The notes under the pieces were generated by a model. It saw only the letters and a list, made by a program, of their open reading frames with translations, had not been told where the DNA came from and did not search any database. Both the position numbers and the translations under genes were made by a program. DNA of 64,000 nt, from contig MNCI01000556.1 in the NCBI GenBank assembly GCA_015680685.1, forward strand, positions 879,931 to 943,930, in the 5' to 3' direction. Shown piece by piece: positions 55,428 through 64,000 of the stretch (positions are counted from its first letter, which is position 1; the number at the start of each line of letters is the position of its first letter). Origin of the DNA: Gnetum montanum (lineage: Eukaryota; Streptophyta; Gnetopsida; Gnetales; Gnetaceae).

Positions 55428-56677
55428 TGTACTGTCCGAAATCATCAGTCTCTGGCTAGAAAGAAACAGAGACTGCGGGATCACAGGACACGCACAGAAG
55501 ACCCTACCTTCACCTGAGGGTGAGCTGGAACAAATGAAGGTAGAGTACCTTAGGTGGTCTGCACGTGGATTAGACAAGGATTTCCCTGAATGTACACCAA
55601 AGTGTTATACACTGAGTTATACGTAAACAGCGTGATAGGCGTAAATGAGAGCATAAACAGCGTAAACGGTGTAAATAGAGCGTAAACGTAAACAGAATAC
55701 ATGCAACAATTAATGCAAATTGTAAACGATTTTGGGAATAAAATGTAACAATAGCATTACAGAATGAAAGTATAATGCACCGGTCTAACGCAGTTGTGAC
55801 TGGAACACAAGGCAGACGAAAAGCCCCAATGGATGCAAGGATGATTGTGGCTAGCTCACACTGTAGGCACAGTGTAGGGGCTATATGCTCAGTGTACAGG
55901 GTTGTCTAGCGTGAAAGGTTTTATGCTCTAGTTCACAACATCTATTCTCTCTGGTGTCCTCTGGAAATTTTTTTGCCAACCCCTTGATCTCGTGAAAAAT
56001 TGGGGTTTTATAGAGGTTTTGATGGCAGACTCGGGTTGGGCGACATGTGGCACGTTGACCAAGTGCAAAAGCGTAAAATTTACAAGTGTACAGTTTCTAA
56101 CATTTGGCGGGCGTATACGCTGTGTCTGGCGAGTGTAAACTATGGTCGTATACGTTGGGTGTGCTGGGCGTATGTGAATTTGGGCATAGATGTCGTGGAG
56201 GCTGGCATATGCGCTGGGCGTATATGCTGATGGATGTTGGGCATATACGCTGGGGCATATATGCTGATGTGCTGGTGGGCGTATATGCTGATGGTTGCTT
56301 CCTTGTGCCAATTCTTGTTCTGCAGTGCTATTTTTATGCCGTCTTTGGGGATTTTATGCTGGGCGTATTCATTTTTTGTACTTTTCTGAGCATACATGTG
56401 AGGCGTGTATAATGGGCGTGTACACTGGACGTCTACGCTGGGCGTATACGCTGTGAATTTGAGCGTATACACTGAGAATTTGAGTGTATACACTGGGAAT
56501 GTACACTTGGGTGTATACTCTAGGCGTATACGCTGAGACTGCATACTTAGTGAAAATTAAGCATCTAATCTCCAAATTTGCCATGTTTAGTGTCCGATGT
56601 AGCTGTGGTCATCTGTGGATCCCAGGGACCTGCTTGGTGTTGGACAAGTACTGAGCTCCAAATTTTGTGGTGTTTCA
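55428..56677 (-). repeat. 5' LTR of T-right
   Basis: 1,250 bp; plus-strand start TGTACTGTCCGAAATC, end GTGGTGTTTCA; pair of 38536-39784. The GCGTATACGC-rich part is 56105-56540. Minus ORFs at 55928-56584 are repeat-derived counterparts of the ORF in the other LTR. Confidence 0.95.
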
Positions 56678-57015
56678 ATGTGGAAAATGGAAACAGATAC
56701 TCCACATTAGGATAGTTAATTAATGAAGTAGTTAACTAGTTATTTAATTCAATTCTACACTCGTCATTCAATAATCTAGCAAGTAGAAGAAAACTAATAA
56801 CAAATATAAAAATAAATATCTTATGCATCAACACACTTAATCATATGCATAGTTTAACACAAGTGTGGATTGAGAAGACAATGACTTACAACTACACAAT
56901 TCACTATTTAAGAATATCAACAACTTAGGTGACTAAGTTCATAGAATTTTACTAGATCATATGTGAACACTTGTGATCCATATGGTTGGATATAGGAACT
57001 ACCCACCACTAATCA
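56678..57015 (+). repeat. 5' LTR of element B, right part
   Basis: Continues the B LTR after T-right and ends CCACTAATCA at 57015. Contains 'CATATGGTTGGATATAGG', matching the conserved LTR ends of E and Ath1 ('CATATGGTTGGGTGTAGGGG'). Confidence 0.75.
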
Positions 57016-57036
57016 CTAGCACTGTTGTTAGGGAAA
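57016..57036 (+). promoter_or_regulatory. Decayed primer-binding site of B
   Basis: CTAGCACTGTTGTTAGGGAA directly after the LTR; compare the tRNA-Asp-type PBS of E (TGGCATCGTTGCTAGGGAC). Confidence 0.65.
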
Positions 57037-59699
57037 CTTACTGTAGATAAGTATGATAAGTATTGATAAATAGTGAATCCATATAAATTTTTTGTGAGGA
57101 AAATATAACAAGACATCTTTCATACAAAATAATAATAATAAAATTTTCTTCAAATACACTTTGCATACATTGCTTAGATGGATTTTTTTCATAGGAATGA
57201 ATCATGACCTCACGTTAATGAATCCAATCAACAACAAAATAGGATGAGAAAGAATAATGGTGAGAAGCCTTAACAACTTAAGATGATCTATGTACATCTA
57301 GATTCCTACTATCTAGATTTCACCTTCATTCTTCATCAAGATGTGCAGTTATGCTGAAGGGACATGGAGGGCAACATTTTGTTACCTCTAGATCAATTTT
57401 TTTCCATTATGCTCATGGCCAATCTTATAAAGTTGGTCATTGAATCATCACATCTTGAGTATGGGGTAGAAGACCACATTTACAAGAACTATCAACACTT
57501 ATAAGAATAACTCAAAAAGGAGCAATGCATCAAGGGATGTCATGAAGCATCCAAGGAAAAAAGGATCTTAATTTTTTTCTCAAGGATATCTTAGTATATA
57601 GATTTTTCTCCTTTTGTTAAGGATGATCCCGTTCACCAATGGTTGCAATTAATCCTAGAGAAGAACCAAGGTGAGGAAAGGATAGAGTCTGAGATCTAAA
57701 GAACCTCAAAGGATAGATCTCCTAGTTATTCATCCAAGGACAAGAAGAAAGACAAAGGCAAGGAGAAAGATGAAGTAAAGGATCATAGGGAAAGGACTAG
57801 AATGCATCATTCTTCTAGTCCTTCACCTTCACCATCCTTCTCATCATCATCAAACTTTGATAGAAGGAGTTGTGGATAGGACAAAAGGAAAAATGATTAG
57901 GATCGAGATGAAGATGATAGAAAATCCCATCAAGATAATGGGAATTGGAAATAGAGGCAATCAGAAGAGGAAGAGGAGTATCACTAGGAGAGGAGGCATA
58001 GTAGGTATCATCATAGGAGGCATGGACATGACAAGGACTACCATGGATGCACAACTATAATAAACCATGGTTGGCTATTGAAAACATGCTTAATATTTTA
58101 GAAGTGATTAGAATTCCTAGTAGGCATCAAAAGGATAGCAAGATTAAAAAGTTGGATATGAACGATAATATCAAGCTTAAAGGGGCATATAATGTTGATG
58201 CACAACATTATTCACAAGTTTTTCATGATGTATGTGCTTTATAGAACATTTAAAATGAATGGAAAAAGATAAAACTTTTCCCAAGGCCATTCATCAAAGA
58301 ATAAGAATGTTGGCACTGGTCTTTAGAACCAAAATCCATTCGTAGGTGGAGTACAATGTTGGAGTTGTTTAATGAAAAATACCAAACTTATTCCTAAGTG
58401 TTGCACTTGAGGATACAAATCCAAGGATGAAAGCAATATAATCATGAATCCTTGAATGTAGCCTTGGGTAAGTACTACTCCTTCTTACATTAAAGCCCAA
58501 GCCATGGATTTTCTCAAAGGGAGCAACTTCACAACATTATAGATGGGACCTAAAACAAAACTAGAGAAACTCTTGGGATCTATGCCCAAGGGATACTTTT
58601 AGAGTTGAAAGCTTATTAGATCTAAAGGCTGATTGATTAGATGGTAAAGGAAGAAAGGGAGATAAAAAATAGGGAAAGTACAAAGGATTATAATAATGAC
58701 CTTCCATTAGCAAAATGGAGATATGTTTCTACAATTCAGAGGAGGAAGCACCACTACATGAAGTGGTGCAAAGGAAAATTTTGCAAATCCAAAACCATGT
58801 TATTAAAATATTAGCTACGATGGATAAAATGTGGGACTCCTAAAATGAGATGTTCCAAATTTCTATCAAGATAGTAAAGGAGAAGATAAAGTAGGGTAGT
58901 AGAGATAGGAGAAAAAGAAAACATATAGATAAAGATTACTATTAGCATAGAGGTAAGGCTATAATGGTGGATAAGGTTGCAGCTTCAGAAATAGATGATG
59001 GCAAATATGAAATTTATCAATATGAACATCTCAAGGGATGTTTCCCTAGAGTGTCACATCTATATGAATCTAGGATGTACCCATTGAATCCAAATTTGGC
59101 AAGAAAATAACCACCTATAATATTGCCTTATGCACAAGAAAATTATAGGTAGAAATTCCACCAAACATAGTATTATGAAATTGGAGCACCACCTTAACCT
59201 TAGGAGTAGTATCAGTAATGGAAAAACCCACAGTCATGGGAAATGGCACCATCACAAAAATAATATCCTTACAAGTAACTAGATCTTTGTGGGTATTATG
59301 ACTAGATGCATATATCTCCTTATGGCTTTGCAAGTCATACTCCCTTCTCTCATTACTACTTCCCTCCATAATATCACCAAAATCCTACTTCATGGACTGA
59401 GTCTTCATTCGCTTATCACTCGTTGTATCCATTTACTTACCTTTCATCATCTAACATCACTTCCTTGTGTTTTGCACCACCTATGTAAGAAAAAGTTGCA
59501 TGACAACCACAACAACAAAATGTCACTAGGGTAGTACACTTACAGCTAGATGTTCATCCAAGTTGCTTTGAGCATAAGTCTCAAAAAAGGGCTTTCATCT
59601 AGCTAAATAGTTCATAGAAGCCCTTATAGATACTCATGGCTACTAAACCCTATATCAACTACTTCCAAAAATACCCTTGAGCTTCTTTCAAATTATATG
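57037..59699 (+). pseudogene. Leader and gag of element B
   Basis: Leader to about 57620, then a Lys/Asp/Ser-rich part (57720-57850). The capsid core is at 58100-58620 ('IRIPSRHQKDSKIKKLDMND', 'KGAYNVDAQHYSQVFHDV', 'NEWKKIKLFPRPFIKE', 'LFNEKYQTYS', 'TRETLGIYAQGILLEL'). The Cys/His tract equivalent ('IYQYEHLKGCFPRVSHLY') is near 59012-59065. Interrupted many times. Confidence 0.7.
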
Positions 59700-60420
59700 T
59701 ACTCTAATGTTTATACTATCATATTTAAATTGGATCAAGGTAGGCCACCTTCCTAGGAAATGATCTGATACTAGGAGTTACTTAATCTATTTACAAATTG
59801 TGAGGAATGAAAAATGTATGGATTTATTAGATTTAGGTTTTAAGATAAACTTATTTTCTCAAGAGATGTATAAGACATGGAACTTGACTCCACTTAAGAA
59901 ATGTAGCATCAAATTAGAGTTTACATATTAGTTCATCACTGTTCCTTTGGGATTAGTGGAAGATATTGTAATTACCATCTATGATTGGTTATATCCAATA
60001 GATTTCCAAATGATCCATCTAGAAAATTAGAAGGGGGACTTCCCTATTATCATGGAAAGGACTTAGTTAAATATCAGATATGCTAATATGGGGATTAGAA
60101 ACCCTTCCTTAGAAATCTTCATGAAAAATGAGTTTGGAAAGCTCGAGAAGAAGTAGGTTTCATGCATCACATATAGTGACATAGGCTATCATTACATGTA
60201 AAGAATGCAAGTAATGAAAATAATATCTATCCTAGCATGCAATTAGTGTTTTGGAACATTGTATGTTCAGAGGTGCTTGTATGCAATAATCACAAAATAA
60301 GAAGATACCTAGTGGCTGCCCATATATAATAATTCTGTATCCACAATATACATGGAACTAGTAAAGCTCCTCATAAGCACTTACATAAATAACATGGATG
60401 GCATCACAAAAATCCATAAC
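59700..60420 (+). pseudogene. Protease and linker of element B
   Basis: 'MDLLDLGFKINLFSQEMYK' (59818-59871) at the active-site position; 'GDFPIIMERT' (60038-60065) is the conserved block, with the same Gly-to-Glu change as Ath1. The Cys-bearing linker is at 60150-60260 ('SCITYSDIGYHYM', 'ACN'). Confidence 0.7.
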
Positions 60421-61540
60421 CAAATCCCCCACAAAAATATAGAGATAGATTAGGGGATTTTGAAATTCTTGATGATTTCAAGCATAAGCCCCTTAAACAT
60501 AAAGTTTACTGGTAACATTAGAATATGTCTTTCTTAATAATTGCAAGGTAGTAATTTTCAATGCTAATCTTATCCAAGATTAAAAATAGAAGTTTCTAAA
60601 AGTAGTGAAAAAATGACCAAAAACCTTTGCATGGTCATATAATGAGTTAACAGGGATAGATTCATGGATATGCCAATATCAAATTTATATAGATTCCTCT
60701 ATCAAGAAAAGGAGGCACCTGTAGAGAAGATTGAATTCAAAGCTTAAAAAAGTTGTTAAGGATGAAGTGAAATAATACCTCAAGGTAGGATTCATCTATC
60801 GTATAGTGGATAATGAGTGTGTGAGCTCACTCATGATTATACCAAAGAAAAGATGAAAATGTAGGGCTTGTATAGACTTTAGGATGTTGAAAATGATAAC
60901 ATTTAAGGATCATTTTTCATTGTCATTTATGGTCTAGGTGCTAGATGTAATTGCAAGGCATAAATACTACTATTTTTAAATGGTTATAGTGCTTATAAAG
61001 AAATCTAGATAGCACCAAAAGATCAGGCCAAGAAAACATTCACAAGTACTTAGTGGACTCTTGCATATAAGAAGATGTCCTTTCACCTATATAATGCCTC
61101 TACAACTTTTCAACACTTCATACTTAGTATTCTTTAGTTGTAGATCAACAGTGATGTGGAAGTCTTTATGCATGACTTCTCCACCTATGGTACCAATTTT
61201 GAACAAGCCTTGAACAATCTAGAGTAAATGTTGAAGTGTTGTGTGGAGAAAAAATTATGACTCAATTGCCCAAAAGAGCCATTTGATGATCTAAGAGAAC
61301 ATAGTCTTGGGACACCAAATTTCAAAAAAAGGGATTGAGATGAACCCAGAGAAAGTACAAGTAATTTTAGAAATAACCCAATAGCCTCAAACTATAAAAG
61401 ATATGAAGTCATTCCTTAGACATACTAATTACTACAAGCACTTCATCGAGAATTTCTTCAAAACTATCAAACTTCCAATGAAGCTTACAAATAATGATGC
61501 ATCTCTTAACTAGACTAAGGAATGCAACCAAGAATTCTAG
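60421..61540 (+). pseudogene. Reverse transcriptase of element B
   Basis: 'LNSKLKKVVKDEVK' (60733-60774), 'VGFIYRIVDNECVSSLMIIP', 'CRACIDFRMLKMITFKDHFS'. The catalytic loop 'VEVFMHDFSTYG' (61158-61190) has the first Asp replaced by His. 'TIKDMKSFLRHTNYYKHFIE' (61393-61452) is the thumb region. Confidence 0.75.
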
Positions 61541-61953
61541 AAGTTAAAAGAAAAAGCTTGTAGAAACTCATATTCTTTGTGCTCTAGATTGGTCTTAGCC
61601 ATTCCACATAATGAAAGATACATCCAACTATGCATTGTTGGTGGTTCTTACACAATTAAACAACCAAAGACATCCATGTTACATCCATTGTGTGAGCAGA
61701 AGCATTCCAGATACACAATTAAGTTACATCAGTACTAAAGGGGAAATCATGGAGGTGGTTAGTGCCTTAGAAAAATTTAGGAATTATGTGCTTAGATATC
61801 AATTTTTTTTACATGTTGATCATAGTGTCATTTTTTTCTTGATGAATAATTTAGCAGTGAGTTCACACATAATATGAGGTTGGTGATTTCTAGAAATTTG
61901 ATTTGACCATGGTGGATAGGAAAGGAATTGAGAACATGATCATCAATCACTTG
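61541..61953 (+). pseudogene. RNase H of element B, cut by the F LTR
   Basis: Open from 61611 ('MKDTSNYALLVVLTQLNNQR', 'CVSRSIPDTQLSYISTKGEI', 'VVSALEKFRNYVLRYQFF', 'HVDHSVIFFLMNN'). It reaches the equivalent of 'ENVVVNHLS' exactly where the F LTR begins, so F inserted at the end of this domain. Confidence 0.8.
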
Positions 61954-62798
61954 TGATGAGCAGTGAGGTGCCCCTACACTCAACCATACGAATACAAGCA
62001 TTCACACGCAATCTGGTTGAACTCCAAGGACTAAGTGATTATGCACCTTCATAGAATGAGGATGGGTTAGGTGATCGTTGTCTTCCTAAGCTTACTTGTA
62101 TGGCACGATTGTATGGTTAAGTAAAATTGAGGTATGTGATTTTTATGCTTTTTTTTATGTTTTATAGTGTTGGTGCTTAGAATGGAGAAATGAAATAATT
62201 AAGTAAATAATTTAATTTAACTAATCCACCATGCTTTAACTAGTCCGAACACAAGCATATGTTCCCACTCTCTGTACACATCTTGAACCAGTGTAACACT
62301 ACTGGGATTACCAAATGCTAGTCGTTATTGGTTGACCAAGTGTTCCACATATGTTTGAAGTGGTCATATTGAGTGTGCTTACTTATTGAAAATTAACAAA
62401 TCAATAAAAACAATCAATTAACTAATGAAAGCATTAAATAATTTTAAATAACATTAAATGCAATAAATAAGCTATTTTGAATGTTGCAAGGTCTATCAGA
62501 AAGTTCATCTTTATTTTTGGACATAAGGTATGCTTAGATACACAATGCTCGAATAAAGATCTATTCACTTTATGACTCCTACTATGGACACTAAGAAATA
62601 ATTCTAACTCTAGAAAGGACAAATTAGAAGAGTTTGGGTTAAGGAACTAAGAAAACTAACTATCTCCTTATAAAACCAAGTGCACTCGCCTCTTATTTAT
62701 AGGCAACAAGCCAGGTTTCGATATCACTTGGTGGGCTCCAATATTGCGAACCTAATATTGTGGATCTGATATCGTGGTTCCAATATTGCGACTCATCA
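61954..62798 (-). repeat. 3' LTR of F
   Basis: 845 bp; plus-strand start TGATGAGCAGTGAGGTG, end GCGACTCATCA. Collinear with the E LTRs; the transcription-start end carries AATATTGCG/GATATCGTGG repeats (62715-62790) in place of the GATATCGC repeats of E. Confidence 0.85.
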
Positions 62799-64000
62799 TA
62801 CTCCCATGACTAAATGAAAACTCGTCCTTGAGTTCCTTACAAAATATTGGGAAGGTATGAGATTATTGACTGTACAACAATCTAACAGTACATGGAATGA
62901 TAGATGCAAAGTGCCCAGTGAATGGATTGACAACATATTACAACATTGGTGTTCATAACCATTATGGTGAACACTGTACATAGATGACAACTAGACCTTT
63001 ATTTGATAGCTTGGAAAGAGAGAGAGAAAAGAAAATGAGGTGCATTGCTACCGATGTCAAAATTGTGCACACCATTGTTCATCCATGACCACATAATCAA
63101 GCTTGTTCCTTGCGTAAATTCTTTTTGCTCCAATCCATCCTGAGTGCTCCCTTCTATCCTAGTCCATTGTTCATGTGATTACCATATACACACACAACAT
63201 AGTCATGAATTAGCAAGGATAAATAAGACATAATGTGATTGATACCTTGCCTCAATATGAAGCACATTGGCTAGGCTGTGGGTATGCCAGATACAAAGTT
63301 AGAGGTTTATAATTGATAACTAACCAAGGTGTAGGGGTGCGATAAGTAATGGAATGGAAAAATTTGTGATAGGACCCCCCACGACTAAGAGAAAACCTTT
63401 GGTAGTGATAGGGTGGAAAAACTAAAAGAACAAGAAATATAAGAGAAATAACAACAGTGAAGCCATTAAGAAAAAACCAAAACTGATGTCACTGATGGGG
63501 TGAACAAGAAATGATTGATTGCAAGAAATGTTTTTAAGGAAAAGAACTTAACAAATGCACCAAAAAGGAATGCTAGTGGGTCCTTCCCAAAGCAGGCTCA
63601 TGTCCTTAATGCCCTGACAAACCCACAAACTAAAGAGTCTGTAGGCTCTTGAAATGACATATGGAAATAATGGTTAAGAACTTACCCACAAGAGTTTACC
63701 AAATAATAATAATGTGGCAACCAAAATATGGACTAATCATAAAATTAGCAATGAAGTGGGATATGGGAAGCAATATGGAAAGAGAGAATGAAACAAAATG
63801 GAATTCCAAAATCAAGGTTGTGTAAAGTCCCTTATGTAGTATATGATTAAGGTGACTTAATAGAATTCATTACAAATCTAGATTAAAACTAACCACATCC
63901 AATGACCTTGCATCAATGTAGTAGACAAACCTATCCTCCTGAAGCAATGAGAATGCATCCAAATAGCCACCACCATTCCAACAAGGGAAAGATAAAGAAG
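62799..64000 (-). other. F 3' non-coding region with PPT
   Basis: The PPT reads TCATGGGAGTA on the minus strand. The rest matches E 17191-18320, for example 'AGTGGGTCCTTCCCAAAG' at 63569 versus 17929. No gene. Confidence 0.75.

Larger units (their letters stand above)
38536..56677 (-). mobile_element. T-right: 18.1-kb Tat/Ogre-like retrotransposon carrying an antisense intron-bearing gene
   Basis: Two LTRs (38536-39784 and 55428-56677) in direct orientation. Internal order from the 5' end: leader, gag, Pro-rich repeat region, protease, antisense gene insert, RT, RNase H, second RNase H, integrase, 3' non-coding region, PPT. Flanks read ATATG/ATGTG if termini are TG...CA, or a perfect ATGTG repeat (38533-38537, 56678-56682) if the LTR is taken 2 bp shorter. 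In the first 150 aligned LTR bases I count about 18 differences, 15 of them transitions, so it is not young. It sits in the B 5' LTR. Confidence 0.9.
37988..61953 (+). mobile_element. Element B: Athila-like retrotransposon, interrupted by T-right and cut by F
   Basis: 5' LTR 37988-38537 plus 56678-57015 (split by T-right), PBS 57016-57036, gag, PR, RT, and RNase H cut at 61953 by the F LTR. Closest in LTR and leader to element A. Net visible length without T-right is about 5.8 kb; integrase and 3' LTR would lie right of the window, beyond F. Confidence 0.7.
61954..64000 (-). mobile_element. Element F: Athila-like retrotransposon, 3' end only
   Basis: Minus-strand element entering from the right: 3' LTR 61954-62798, PPT 62799-62809, 3' non-coding region to the window edge. 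Same subfamily as E, from the LTR ends and the shared non-coding blocks. The left flank ACTTG (61949-61953) is half of an expected target duplication; the other half is off-window. Confidence 0.8.

Overview
The window is a nest of degenerate LTR retrotransposons typical of a large, repeat-dense plant genome (gymnosperm-like, or a large-genome angiosperm or fern; the sequence alone does not decide). I see no intact host gene. Almost all coding potential is decayed gag-pol, with many in-frame stops, LTRs starting TG and ending CA, primer-binding sites and polypurine tracts. Two Ty3/gypsy groups are present. The Athila-like group (Ath1, A, E, B, F) has the pol wording 'FLDGYSGYN', 'NYTTTEKEL' and 'GIDFMGP', and a PBS resembling the tRNA-Asp type. 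The Tat/Ogre-like group (T-left, T-right) has 'DGFSGYNQI', YMDD, two RNase H domains and unusual GCGTATACGC-rich LTRs.

Layout, left to right: T-left (minus strand, 1-4656, runs off the left edge) sits inside Ath1 (plus, 4657-12984, 3' LTR 11977-12984). Ath1 in turn sits in an older LTR (fragment 12985-13605). After an unrecognised stretch (13606-14467) comes element A (plus, 14468 to about 37987). A is split by full-length element E (minus, 16379-26305, 5-bp target duplication GCTTT), and its integrase is hit by a tRNA-derived SINE with a 13-bp target duplication (31363-31535). A's 3' LTR breaks off where element B starts (plus, about 37988-61953). B's 5' LTR is split by the 18.1-kb T-right (minus, 38536-56677), and B's RNase H is cut by the LTR of element F (minus, 61954 to the right edge).

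The outstanding feature is inside T-right. Between its protease (ends 50503) and reverse transcriptase (starts 44762) lies a gene on the opposite strand (45454-49931, plus). It has a TATA box, 8 exons, phase-consistent GT-AG introns and a 1,073-codon frame with no frameshift. It is broken by 13 nonsense codons (8 TAG, 5 TGA, 0 TAA) and one mutated splice donor (GTAAGT to ATAAGT). I do not recognise the protein; it has an NLS-like basic patch, an acidic stretch and a coiled-coil-like C-terminal part. Tandem arrays of an AGTTTA...CGG unit flank this insert and recur after the integrase. The palindromic GCGTATACGC vocabulary of the LTRs also fills the leader and the first intron of the antisense gene. 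An antisense, intron-bearing passenger gene placed between PRO and RT is the best candidate here for an undescribed system.
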